Positions 1-12,500 of a DNA stretch of 64,000 nt are shown piece after piece. The position numbers and the translations under genes are program-made. Position 1 is the first letter of the stretch; each line of letters opens with the position of its first letter. Origin of the DNA: Dipylidium caninum (Eukaryota > Platyhelminthes > Cestoda > Cyclophyllidea > Dipylidiidae); the NCBI GenBank assembly GCA_017562135.1, contig QEYB01001046.1, positions 4,278,001 through 4,342,000 of the forward strand. The letters are read 5' to 3'. The notes beneath the pieces were generated by a model that saw only the letters and a program-made list of their open reading frames with translations, ran no database searches and was not told the origin of the DNA.

Positions 1-1850
1 ATGACGAGGCTTCCCACTGGGGCATTTTCGTACACATGCGGCCACTTGTCCCCTTCTGTGGACTTCAAGGCGTTCACGTAATCGGAGGGTCGTCTCAAAT
101 GGAGGATAGGCGCGTTGTCATTTTTGTCACGAATTCTGATGTTAACGAATGCGCTTGATGTCCGAGGAGGTCTTCCCATATCTGTACAGATGATTTTTAC
201 TTGACGATAGGCGCCACCGTTTTCTATATCCTCCCTGTCCAGCACCTCCCTCGTTAGTAACCGGTACTGCACGCGCCCACTCTCCTGTCGAATCTCGTCT
301 AACTGGAATGGTGAGGAGGTAGAATTCGCGCCCACCGCCGTCCTGGGCCACAAAACAACCAGAGAAGAGGCTGGGTTTACCACAGGCTGTTGCACACAGC
401 TCACCTGACCGCTCGGCCCGGCGTCTCTGTCGGTGGCCCGGATGCTGGCAATGAATTGCGGCGGGGCAACATTCTCCTCTATCTCCGCATACTTGACAGC
501 GAGAGGCGAACCGTTGGGCTCGTTGGAGATGAAGTCCACCTCAATTTCCGGGGCTTCGTCATTGGCGTCCGTGACACTGACCACTACCTGCGCCGTCGCC
601 GTGTGCAAGTTTGAGGAGGCCTGCGTCAGCGGTCCATGCGCCATGCTGTTGTGCGCGCTCTCTCCTGGCACGTCGGTCGCGATGACGCGAAAGGAATACT
701 CAGACTGCAGTTCGTAGTCTAACGGTTTCCTTAGGGACAAGTAACCGTTGAGGGGATTCAGGGTGAAGTATTCCTGCACCTGCTTGCTGGTACCCGGAGC
801 GAAATAGTACCCGACTTTGGAGTGTGCGGGTCCATCCAAGTCGTCTGCGACCAACTTTAGGATGGGATCTTTCACCCACTTACTCTCTGGCACTGTTGCT
901 GTATACGTGACCATCCACGAACTCATTTGCGCATTGGGTGGTGACGGTGAATAGGATTTGCCTTGTGGTCTAAATATGGGTCCGTTGTCGTTGACATCCT
1001 CGACGTAGATGTACACCTGCAATGTGTCTTTCCTGATGCTGACTGGAGCAACGTCAGTTGTTTCAGAGCAGTCGAGAGCTCTCAGTCTGAATGAGAATTT
1101 TTTCCGTGTTTCGTGATCTAGCGGCTTCTGCAACTTAAGGTAGAGACCTGTTATTACGCTGGTAGGAGGAGAGGATGGGGCCACCTTGGAGTAAATGAAA
1201 TTCTCCTCCTCACCACCTGCGGTCTCAGTGACAAGGGACCATTCGCTGGGCATCTCCGGCTCCGCCACGTAGGCGTTAACGGAATACTGCCTGGAATCAG
1301 GATCGCGTGCTAACGGAAGGGAGAAGCGCGCGCCGACCTCGGCCGCCTCGGACACAGAAAGGTTCACAAACCCGGGGTCCGGAAATTCTGGCACGTGGTC
1401 GTTTCGGTCAACCAGTAACACCTTGACATCAATAAACTGGGGCACATTTGAGGCACTTTTGGAGAGCACCGTGACTTGAAAGCCCAGTGTGCAATCTGAT
1501 GCCTCATTTTCGGGGCAGAGGACTTCACGATCAATGATTTGGCGGGTGTATAGCTCCCCGGACTCCGGGTCTATGCGGAACAGTCGACCGGGTATTTTAT
1601 GGGGCCGGAGGATCTGGAAACGCAACGGCTGCAGGCGGCCGTCGGGGGAGCTGATGGGCGGGAATGTGATTGGGGTGCCCAGCGGGGCTCGGACCTTGCC
1701 GACCAGGTGGTCCGAAGGGGTGTCGTCAGCGAGGAGGAATTCATTGGGCAAATTTCCGAATGCACGGAAGTCTGTTGAAATCGGTGAAAAGTGAAAGAGG
1801 AGAAAGGACGCAGAAAAGCACAACAAAATCCGCTGCTGACACATCGTCAT
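1..1850 (-). CDS. Protocadherin-like cell adhesion protein, N-terminal exon (partial)
   Basis: One uninterrupted 616-codon reading frame runs from an ATG at 1850 off the left edge. Residues 1 to about 25 are a signal peptide with a hydrophobic core (ILLCFSASFLLF). Cadherin repeats follow. Each ends in the calcium-binding inter-repeat motif: DRNDHVPEF near residue 148, DVNDNGPIF near 285, DANDEAPEI near 428 and DKNDNAPIL near 575. That makes four EC repeats and the start of a fifth (VYENAPVG). Motifs of the LDxE and ATDxDxG type (LDYE, LDRED, ATDRDAG) support calcium-dependent homophilic adhesion at the cell surface. The repeats are 130-145 residues, longer than the usual 110. A long first exon carrying many ECs is typical of protocadherins. 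The transmembrane and cytoplasmic parts lie outside the window, so the subtype cannot be named. A TTTTCAG acceptor lies 12 nt upstream of the ATG, so the 5' UTR is probably spliced. Confidence 0.95.
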   Translation of the reverse strand, partial: MTMCQQRILLCFSASFLLFHFSPISTDFRAFGNLPNEFLLADDTPSDHLVGKVRAPLGTPITFPPISSPDGRLQPLRFQILRPHKIPGRLFRIDPESGELYTRQIIDREVLCPENEASDCTLGFQVTVLSKSASNVPQFIDVKVLLVDRNDHVPEFPDPGFVNLSVSEAAEVGARFSLPLARDPDSRQYSVNAYVAEPEMPSEWSLVTETAGGEEENFIYSKVAPSSPPTSVITGLYLKLQKPLDHETRKKFSFRLRALDCSETTDVAPVSIRKDTLQVYIYVEDVNDNGPIFRPQGKSYSPSPPNAQMSSWMVTYTATVPESKWVKDPILKLVADDLDGPAHSKVGYYFAPGTSKQVQEYFTLNPLNGYLSLRKPLDYELQSEYSFRVIATDVPGESAHNSMAHGPLTQASSNLHTATAQVVVSVTDANDEAPEIEVDFISNEPNGSPLAVKYAEIEENVAPPQFIASIRATDRDAGPSGQVSCVQQPVVNPASSLVVLWPRTAVGANSTSSPFQLDEIRQESGRVQYRLLTREVLDREDIENGGAYRQVKIICTDMGRPPRTSSAFVNIRIRDKNDNAPILHLRRPSDYVNALKSTEGDKWPHVYENAPVGSLV

Positions 1851-4800
1851 GGAAAGAGAGTGCTGAAAATGAAATGAAAAATGAGTTACTATGGAAATTA
1901 TTACGGAGAAGTGCGATCTATCTGTGCCTTTGGCTGTTTACCCTCCTTACTTTTTGGGTAAGTGTTATGCCTTTCGAAAACCACTTACCACCAAATGATA
2001 AGTTTATCACAAAGCTTTCGAACGCGCTGGGATTGTGACGTGCTTTCGGGGGGTCTTATGAAGCTCGGCCACAAAGAGAAAATGCAAACTGATTTATTTA
2101 ATGCATACAAGTTGCGCGTCTTACCAGAAGGAGCTGCGTGTATGTTTTGAAATGTGCCAGATTTTCAAGGCTACACTTCGAGCATTGCGTCCACAAGCGC
2201 CGTCGGAAAGCGCATTCCCACTTTCATAATTTCCCCATTCAGTCAAGGTTAATCAAGTCGCGCTGAAAACTCCGACACATTTAATTTACGACAAAGAACC
2301 AATTTAGAATGGCACAAATGAGGTGTGCGCCCCATTTCCCGATGGGAATATGTTTTTGCACCCATCTCTGCCCGGACTATCACTCTCTCATTCACCTAAC
2401 AAAACGTCCTTAAGTCAGGAAGGCCATTTCGGGCCCCATTCGCACAAACTGTGTAGGTTCCACCCCCACGTGACGAGGTGTTTCACCGGCTTTAAAAGAG
2501 GCCTGCGCCACGTCAATACGAGATCGCTTTGGTCCGGGTTATTACGGAGAAAGGCCTATGGCGATGCCGGTAGTTACGGTGTACAACTAGTCCAGTTAGC
2601 CGCAGACAAAATCGTGCGTGCTCAGAGTGCCCTGTGCGCAACGTATCCACACTCACCACTTTGCGGCATCGGATCGTCTTGATCCCATCTACTCGCCGCT
2701 CTTCCCGGTAGACGGACGCCTCGTGCGCGCCCACTGGCGGGTCTCCTCCGGAATGAATGCCGTGATGGTGGCGCGACGGCGGAGGCCGCAGCGTACACCC
2801 CTCAAGTTGCACTTGGGCATCTCACCTCAAACTTACATCCTCATTTCTAATCTTACGTCATCTTAATTGGGATGAGCTGACCTTGAAGAGGGCTTTCAAG
2901 GTTCTACAAATTGTTTTGGCAGCTACCTCGCGATATGGATATAAAATTCGCACCCGCGTGAGCAGATGGAATGTCTCTTTTCAAGGAATAGTAACGTATA
3001 AATCGTCACTTCGGCATTGCGGAGTGAGACAGACCCCATTTCTGCGTTAGCTCACGAAGTGAACCGCAACCAGGCCCCACATCATCCCCGAAATCTGCGC
3101 GACCCTTTATTGTTTCCCGACGAGAGGTGAGGGTACTTTTATGGGTGGCAGATTCGTGGCTTGGAGGAGGGCTGTAGAAGGGAGATGGTATCATCGCAAG
3201 CCACACCAACACTCGCGGCGGGTTGGGCATTGTGTGCAGTGGCTAGTGGCCGTCCACCCCACGCCCGCTCGTGCATCGTCCTCCCCGCAGGCCTCCACGT
3301 GTGCGTGCAGTTATAGGAGTGCGTCTATCTCTCCATCTATCGCTCCATCTCTCAACCCGTCTGTATATACGCCAGAAGCATGCGGATTATTGCCCACGAT
3401 AGTGAACAGCCGCCTCTCTCCGACGGCACCCGTCGGCACGCTGGGCACTGGGTCGTGCACGCGCGCGCCGAGCTCAGACGACTCTTCGTCCAGATCTCTG
3501 GTGAGCAAAGGTGTTGCATCGACACAAGTCCCCAAATGCATTTCAAATGGACATCAAATTTACCAAATATGAATAAGTGGGCTACTTCCCAATCCTTTTC
3601 GAAACATAACAGAGAATACTGGAGGAAATTTGATTAACTCTCAACCACTAGTAGAGGGTCATAACCTCGTCCCTTGACCCTCGACTTAGAAGGGCAGAAC
3701 GCTAAATGTGAGGTACTCAAAAACAGTAATTGCAGTGTAATCAGAAGCTAGTGATCTGCCAAAGTTTGCCGGCTTATTCAAGACTAGCTAGGTGCAGAAT
3801 TAAGGGTCATAAGCTGCTGAGTGGCGAGTCGCCGTGGACCGGGAAAGAGGAGAAGGATTGTTTAGGACCACCTCTCCCGAGGTACTCCACAGTTTATCGT
3901 CGCAAGCTGCGAATAACGCCGGCACCTCACGCAACGGCGTACGTTCTATTTTGTTGACTTGCTGCCAACAGGTAAAGGTGGCAAGGCAATGTGTCAAATT
4001 AACTTCATGTGAGCACCCTTTTTGTTCACCCAAGGTTGTAGATCTAGTTTTGCTTAGCATCTTCATTCGCGCCCGAAAGATGGCCGAGGGGCGAGAACCG
4101 GGGCGGAGCTGAGATAGACTCCGGGCTGGCGGATGTGGAAAGCGGCGGGTGGACAAAAACTTGCCTATCAGCCTTTCAGGATCATTTCCAAAAGTCATGA
4201 CACTAAAGTAAGGAATTCACCTTGGAGAAAAGGGGGTCACGTTTGTTTTGCATGATCAGTTAAGCCATCAGCCAAGATGGGCATGTAAGGCAAAAAGTAA
4301 GTCAGGAGTGGAGTTAACCGTGTGTGTGTGTGTGACGGTTTTTAGAACGGGCAGATTCACAACCCAAGACGGAAAGCATTAATGCTGTGAGAAAATGTCT
4401 GACTTAACCAGGCGACTGCCTCAGTCGCCATCGCAAATGTCTTAATGGGCCAAGTGGGAGATAATGGTGTCGGTGGCCAAGGTGTTTTTGCCCTCGCGCC
4501 TCCGCCCCCCAAACCCCATCCCTTGACTGCAAGTTACGGTCCTCGCGGGTCCGAGTATCGCCTCAGCCGACAGCTAGAACAGGCCATCAGGGCGTGGATG
4601 CGACAGCCGCGACTACTAACCACGTCAAACGAACTCCGAGGCGAATGGGACACTTGCTGCAGCTCTCCGCCCAGCTCACAATGAGTGGCGTGGGAATTGA
4701 GTGACGGCGTGGCTCGTGAGGCCACCTGGATCGACGATATGATAACGCGAACAAATATTTGTCTCAAGTGCTGAAAAATGTCCCACCATGTTCCTCCGAT

Positions 4801-6336
4801 GGGGCTCAGCATAGTCTAGGGGTCTTTTGGCACGAAGCACTCGTCCTGCGCGATCACCTGCGTCTTCGCTGCATCGAACATTGAGTGGCGAGTCGTGGTC
4901 CGCTGGATGTGCAGAGGGGTCACAGAGACACTCAGTGGTGGGGAGGGAAAAGGGAGTCTTCTTGCGATAAAAGGTTTCCTCAATTAACTCCTGAGTGGTT
5001 GTGGCCCCGAGGGAATTGCCCACATTAAGTTCACTATCTCTCCGAATTTCACGCGTAGCGAGTGACATGCGCACTGATTGGACGGGATGAACCATCGGGC
5101 ACCTCAGAACCTCCTCGACTAGCGCTGGCACTGGGAGGGGTTTCGAAACCACGCTTCTCAAACACAAACTCATATAGGGCGATATGCGAGGACTGCCGAT
5201 GCTACGAGTACCAAAGTGAGCTGGTGCCCTCTGAATTGAGCCTACTTTTATCAAGATGGGTCGGAGTGTACGCCCGGTGAAACTGTAATATTTGATCCGG
5301 CAAGATAGTGCGATGGTTGGCTACTGGGCGCTCCTGGCTGTAAGTATTCCACCAATCCTCTGATCTCCTCACTGAATCATCGGCCATTTTGCCCGCCCGC
5401 CAAAAATGGACGGTTTTGCTCGAAAGGCAACACGACAATTAGCGGTGAATGTTTCCTGCTGTGCGCCACCTGGTTCGGGCGATAGATCTCCCTGATGCAA
5501 TAGCCACGAAGGAATTAGTGTGTTTAACAACATACAGAGTAAGGTCGGTCACATTGTTCATTTCATCTTGACAACATGGGCATGTCGGATTTCTGTCCAT
5601 TAATTATGCCTACGAGAGACCGATAATCGTTTGGGCGTTGTCCACCAAGTACAATCGCGGTTTCTCCTCGGCGAAGACTCAGTTGGGAGGAAAGGCGCAC
5701 GAATGGTAACTCAAGAACTTTCCAAACTCTCAAATCGATCAAATGCGGTTGTCTTATATCAGTGAGAAGGCAAGAAGAGAGGGAGAAAGACACGGGGAAA
5801 GGCAACAAGAATTCATCTCGTTAAGCACCACCCTCTTCCCCATCCTCCCCTCTCCTCTCTGCTACCTTCTACCACCTCCCTTCCCTTCCCTTTCGCTCCC
5901 CCCTCCTCCCATCTCTTTGGAGCAGTACCACTCTCAATGCTATCTTCCCTGTAATTATATTCCCTTGCTCCTTCCTTCTTCCACCATGAGCTCGTGCGCA
6001 GACGTAGGGTGACAGAGTTAAACACTTCAGTTTAACTCATCCACTTTTTAATAGTGGTGTGAGCCCGCTTTAATTAGAGGATCCTAGTTGGTCAAAATCT
6101 CCTCTTGGCAAACTAATCGCAACTCAACACTCAATAGCGGTATATTCGGACTCCGTTGGCAATCACCTCCCCTTACTTGCGTGTGCCTCGGAGGGCTGTT
6201 GCGCCAGTGGCCACCGGGGCGCCGTCACCCTCAAGGCTGCTCTTCGTTCATGTGGTCACCGCTCAGCACCCCATCAACGCCGTGACACCTGAGTCCTGGC
6301 GATCCTCTGTGACTTCGGTCGACAGCCCCATTAAAA

Positions 6337-6357
6337 TGGATAAATAAATAAATAAAC
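6337..6357. repeat. AATA tetranucleotide microsatellite
   Basis: A short run of AAAT/AATA units on the + strand, between gene-free sequence on both sides. No function is implied. Confidence 0.7.
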
Positions 6358-9300
6358 CACACGCATCATTTGGGGGAACCGAAGGAGTCGAGACAACACT
6401 TGCTGCCACCACCTTATCCCAGTGACAGTGCTCCAGGCCTCCCGCATGTGAGAGGACATGCTAACGAAGGGGAAGATGAGGAGGGAGTATCCTTTTCGCG
6501 CCCAAGTGGAGCGGTACAGGCAAGGGCGGGCCGGTGGGACGGGATGACCGAACTGCCTTTATCTCAGCATTTGCATCTGCCTCCGGTGCACAGCTTCAAA
6601 GGTGAACCGACCTCTCGCAATCCTAATCTTCATGAGATTAACAGAAGAAATCGGCCCGCTATGCTCAACTTCCCACTCACAGAGTGGCCAAATTCTGCAG
6701 CTGTCGCCTTCCAGGACGTAGTTCACATTGCAAGGAACGCCCCCGAGACTTTTCTTCTAAACGGAGTGTCATTAACGGCCTTGGTACCCGTGGTAGTGGT
6801 CTTGGAGAAAGGACGAAAGTACATTTACCCCAGTCTCGTACACCTGGCTACAGGTCCAAATGCTTTTATAGCTGCTGCATGCCAGAGTTTCTCAGAGGCG
6901 AATAGCAATGACTGGTGATCTGAAAGTCCCTGCTCCTCGTCCCTACTTCTTCCTCCATTTGCCGTGCTTTAATGAAAGCGGCCGGTGACGTATCCTCCTT
7001 TCGTCACTTTCTCCGCCTTCCGGCACAGCCAAACCACCTCTTGCGCATCGCGGTACGGCGTCGACGCCCTCTCGGTCTCGTCTGCTGAGAGATCTACTCG
7101 AAAGCTCAAGGACGGCGTTGGCGCGTGGGGATAGGTCACAGAAGTGGAGGAAAGGAATTCGCACGAGTGCAGGAATTTAGTGTTCGAGCAATAAAGGTCG
7201 CCCGAAAAGGTAACTAGGGAAGCCCCATGTGCTTGATGGAGTTCTTAAAAGATCATTAAATTCTCGCCATTTCATATTTCGTTTAATAAGTTGTTCACAA
7301 ACTGCCTAGCTCCAACATGTCAGGACCGTAGGCTTGGCGTGAAGGAGTAGCCCAATTGAGCAATTCAGGAACCCATCGATGTTATATTAGTCTGCTCCAG
7401 GAAGACCGTCGGACTTGGAGAACAAGTATGTGTATGTGTAAGTGACGGTGGAAATGTGAGTTTGAGCCGTTGTGGCATCGCTCCTCTCGTCAGTGCGATT
7501 CTCCGACTAAAAAGCATGTGATGAATTTCCGGACTTTGTTGGGTTGGGCTTATGAGCATAAATAAACATCACCTGGCTTTCTCCGCATAAACCCACGTGG
7601 GCAAAAGGGGAGAGAGGCCAAAGAGGTACCGTCTGCTGGGCTTAATGGCTTTGATGTATTCGAGAAAGCTGGCGGCTGTGGGGGTCTGAGGCAAAGCTTG
7701 CCGATGGCGCAGACAGCAGATCGAGCTGCCAGTGATGCCTAGGGCAAGCAGCGACGTCTGCCAAAGCCACGGCGTTAGGGACCGAGAACCTCGGCCATGC
7801 CCTACTTTAGGCTTATCGGTACCAGAGGAGAGCGACAACTTGGCCTCCGTCGAGGGCCTACCATGTATCCAGGGGACTTTCACTAATTGATAACTAAAAT
7901 ACCGCTCGCAACAGATGCTGTGAATGCTGCCTCCTCGAGCTCGCCGCGGCTGAGCAGCCTGGCACATGCGTGCGGAGAGGTGGGAGGCGTCAACCCCCAC
8001 TGTTCTGTCGGCGAGCCACGGTGTGGCGTTCTCTTGCGCATCAGGTCGACATCGTGAGGTCGCGTGCGCTGTGTCCCCTGCGGGCTCAAATGGGAGAAGG
8101 CCGAGAGTAGCGCCGTCTCCGTGCAAGAGGCAGTGAATTTGCGAATTTAATGCCATCTTCACGGCTCAGAGGCGTTGGACAGAAGAAATAATAGCCACCC
8201 CACCATTCTACAATTGTCTCGGCTAGCTCAGGGCGACCACACAAGTCTCCTTGAGGTGTTTACCGATGCAGAGCTAATTTATGTGCTTCACGTCCCTGTT
8301 CCTCAAGGCGGCCTCATTAATAGGTCAGTGATATGCTGCTGGTGGCCATTGGCTTATTCCCTGACTCGCCAAAGTTTTTCTCAACTCTTCACCTCAACTG
8401 CTCTTATTTCATTTTCCCCGTAAGATACACTCACCCCTCCACATAGCGCATTTTTCCCTCTAGTCCTTTGGGATTTCATCCTAAATGCAATTCCTTTTCA
8501 TTGTTCCACATTTTCCACGTCTGAAAACATTGCGCTCCTGTTAGATCTCTCGTCCTCGTGTCTGCTAAATAAGTAGTCACGGCGCATTTCGTCAGCCTAC
8601 CCAGAAGCCACTGTTGATGTGTTTAGTGAAGGGGAACTCCTATCTTAATGCAATCTCGTAGGTTTTGCTTCATTTTCACAGAGTATGACCCATTTCGATA
8701 TATCAGCTCCAAACTGCCCAAATATTTAACTACGATGAGGCCAGAGCAACTACCCACTGACAGCATTGGCCGCATATAGTCATATTAAGCAAGGCTGCTA
8801 TTTGAACTTGCCTTCCTCTGAAGGGCAGACACGAAATTTCCCTGGGGAAATTTCATCGCAGGTTGTTATTAACTTCTCATGGAGAGCAGGGCTTTTGTGA
8901 CTTTTGGTACAACAATAACGATGGGATTTGCAAGGTCATGTTTGTGACTGTGCATTAGCGAGATTGTGGGCCCGAAAATGCTACATGTGTCTTATTTAGT
9001 GTCTCCTCCCTTTCGAATTAATGCCGGAGTCGTGAGTGAGATGTTTGACTAGTAAAATTCGCTACTACGAAAAATGGCAATAACAAGAGACAAGTGAAAA
9101 CTAATCGCCTGATTTTAACGTGCAAATGACTAACTTTTGGTTAGAATCTCATTCTCAAAAGACTGAATCGGTTAAGGGTTAATAGAGGATATGCTCACGT
9201 GCTCAGTCGATAGGGACGCGAAGCAAAATAATCCAACAGCGGGTTAATCAGAAGAGAAAACGACCCTCATTGAGTAGATACAGTTGGGGCTTTTAGTAGA

Positions 9301-9509
9301 TAACTCAAGGGTTCGTTGAGGCGGGTCCACGAAACGGTCTGTGGCATGAGGTGGAACACGCAGGCCTCGTGCCTCCGTCCACCGTCGTCGCCCGTCCGGC
9401 CGCCCTCCCGCCTGTCCGCCCACTCGTCCACCAGCCAGCCCGCGCTCCCCTCCACACAGCCAATCAGAGCGACGCACACGTACGCACGTGCGCGCCCGGA
9501 ATTATCGTT

Positions 9510-9512
<3 letters not shown>

Positions 9513-9554
<42 letters not shown>
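9513..9554. repeat. (CA)n microsatellite, about 21 units
   Basis: A perfect CA dinucleotide run. It makes artificial Thr-His (+) or Cys-Val (-) repeat frames on the two strands, which should not be annotated as protein. It lies just after a C-rich block with CpG dinucleotides (about 9355-9510). Confidence 0.95.
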
Positions 9555-9556
<2 letters not shown>

Positions 9557-12500
9557 TAGGCACTCCGCGGTTGCATCCATGGAGCTGGAGACACTCGTGA
9601 GTCCTAACGCCAACGCAAGCTTTCGCCGTGATCCCCGCAGGAAGCGCAATCTCTTTTTGCGCAAGGATATGCCCGTGGTGTCATATTCGAGCTCGCGGCC
9701 GTTGAAGTGACGAAACAGCCGCTCTCAAGCTAACTCTCCCTCCACTTTGCCAGAGTAAAGCAGATCGCATTGTTCCTTCTCCACGCGCCCATCGGGATCG
9801 ACGCCAGTCAACGGCAAAAGGGGAACCACCAGAAACAAGCTTCTTCGTGCATCATCTCCTTCCTTGCAAAAGCCTTCCTCTCCTTCCCCGGGGAAAATCC
9901 CGTTTAGCAACTGTCACTTAACCCGCTCAACCCCAATGGAAGCAGATCGTCACGGTGATAAGTAGATAGGAAGATAGAGGAATGGATAGTGGGGAGTAGA
10001 TAGTCCAAGTTGTTTTTAAACCACCTGCTATAACAGCCACAGTGTCATATTTGGTGGATTTTTAGGGAATTTTAATTCGACCCATTAGTCAGGTAGCACG
10101 CCAGACTCACGTCCTTTCCCGAGCTTGTGCAGAAACTAATCGAGGCGGAGGCAGGTGATGTAGCACCTCCCCTCGTACTTTGAATGCACCCTCAGTTGTT
10201 GTTGAAAGAAAAAAAACAATGAGAAACCAGGTCTCTGCAGGCTGAACATATCTTTATAAAAAAAGAGAAAAAATGCTCGCTTGATATGAAAATTGTGACT
10301 CCACAATCTTGTCCTCACTTCTAAGGAAAGGAAAATTGTCAAGTCAACATCGAAAATTAGTTCCCGTGACAAAATGCGGACCACCTAGGGACAGCGCGTC
10401 GTGTGCACTAGGGAAGAGGCCAGCGGGGCTGTAAATCGAGCTCTGGGCCTCTTGTGCGGGCCAGCAGGGGACCACAAGAAACCCCCCTCGTCTCCCCCCG
10501 CCATAAGGCGAGCTTTAACTCCCGACTTAACCCACAGTCGATATGACGCCTTCCCAGTGGCGTCAGTTGTCCGCATGATCTCCTTCCGTAGCCCTACGTG
10601 GGTTGATGCACACGACTCCAACGTCGAGGCGGAGCTAATTCGCTTGCTACCCAGAGATGAAACAGAGAAGACGGAAACAACTGTTATTGGTATGGACGCA
10701 GGCGCCCTGAACGTTGCAGACTTCGTCTCTTCCCCTGCCCTCTGCGTGCCCATGGGGGAGCGTCGCCAATATTCGCCTCATCTGATGCGCTCGTGGAAGG
10801 GGATCAACCTCCCTCCTTCCCTCACCGTTAGCTCCAGCACCACCCCGTTCGGAACTGAGGTGAGTGCTCTTTGTCCAGTAGTCCCTTCCATTTTGGTGTC
10901 CTTGAAGAGCGTCGCCTTGCCCACCTTGACTCTTAATGCATTTCACAGTGCGTAAAGTGTGACAAAATTCTTGGCTAATTTCCTACGACGGAGAGAGGTG
11001 GCATCAGAGCCAGCGTGATAGGCTTGAGAAAATATTTCACCTCAGCGTATTCTTCCAGGTGAGCAAGGTGGCATGGGTGAACTTTAAAGGAAAAGGCAAA
11101 GAGGAGAAGGGAAAGGGAGGAAAACGGCTCTATGGTACTTACTCTAAAGTGTGGCCTTACATTGAAGGGGTAAATAAGCAACCGTCTCGTAAGTTGGATC
11201 AGGCTGGGGCGACTGAAGGAAGGGGGCAGGAATACTTACGAACGAATTTGGGCATTTATACAATGCTCAACCGCATATTTCATTTGAGAATGGCGAGGAA
11301 AGAGCATATCTCTGGGATAGGTGCTTTCAGCAAAATGAAGTCGGCAAGAGGCGAAACTCTCGACCTTCCGGTATTTAATGAATGCGCGACAGCAGGCTAA
11401 TGAAGTAGTCAGGAAGTCTCACGACGCTCCCGCCGAATGTGAGGTTTCCGGCCTTGGCTTATGAACTGAGGAAAGCCACCGAAGTCGGTTGTGGGATGCC
11501 GAATCCCTCGCCGGCAAGTGGAAAAACTCATTTTGCATATTATGCTACTCTGAGGAGGAGTTAACTAAGTCTCAGCGTCAGATTGTGTGGGCGCGAGACT
11601 GATTTTGCGCTTATCGTGGTGTGGCCTGGCATTCGCCTCCATCCTCCGCCTTTATTGCTCTCCGGCTCCGTCAAGTCAGCAAGGTATTGTGTGACGGCAC
11701 ATGCCGGAGAGTCGACATCGCCCAGTCCGCACTTAGACCTGCCCCAGAACCACATCAGAGTCGGCACGCCGAGCCCGTGGGAGGGGGCTAAACCATGCTG
11801 GCGAACCCGGGGACATCGAGACTGCACACACGTGTCCACTTGCAACATAATTTGGATTCTCCACCCCCACTTCCCACTCAGACGGTCGGTGAGACGAAGC
11901 ACAGTAGCAGTCACCGCCAGCTACCACGTGGGATGGAGGAGGCAATAGGCACACTATAATGCACTTATTGTGCCTGGCGTATTTCGATGACAGGGCGACA
12001 ACTCCGACATTTCGTACCGCGCCTCCCACTTTTGCAAAATCAGCCGCCTGGTCTTGGTAGAGGTCCTACCAGAACAATTAGCCCTCATTAAAAATTGGAG
12101 GGGAAAGCCCTCATCACTTGCTCCGTCTTCCAGCTATTAATTTGCCTATCCCCTCGTGTGGGAGAGAGCAACTGGAGCGTTACTACTGCCGACTAATGTA
12201 GGGAACCTTGGGTGCAGCCCTCCAGTGCTGCGCATTGCCTTTACGAAGAACTGTCACACTTGTTAAAAGTGTCTTCAATGGGGCCAAGGCAAGGGGCCGA
12301 GTGTCTGTCCATCTCGGGAAAATTTGTCGACAACCACTAAGCATTTTACTCCTTTGATCTTTGCCTCCAACGAAATACGGTAATTAATAGTGAAGAATTA
12401 AACTGAGACATCCTTTGGTAAAAGTGGATGCACAAAGCTGCTTGCCAGTTGTGGAGATTCCATTCCTGGGGCACTGCGACGCCAGTTCACGGGCAGCTGG

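Noticed and set aside
4676..5254. 192-codon open frame, minus strand
   Set aside because: Mixed low-information composition, no motif, no supporting exon neighbours.
7569..8162. 197-codon open frame, minus strand
   Set aside because: No domain recognised; it stands alone in gene-free sequence.
9244..9710. Open frames with poly Thr-His or poly Cys-Val
   Set aside because: They are translations of the (CA)n microsatellite and flanking C-rich DNA on both strands.
10401..10955. 184-codon open frame
   Set aside because: No recognisable family. It overlaps open frames on the opposite strand, and GC-rich sequence yields such frames by chance.
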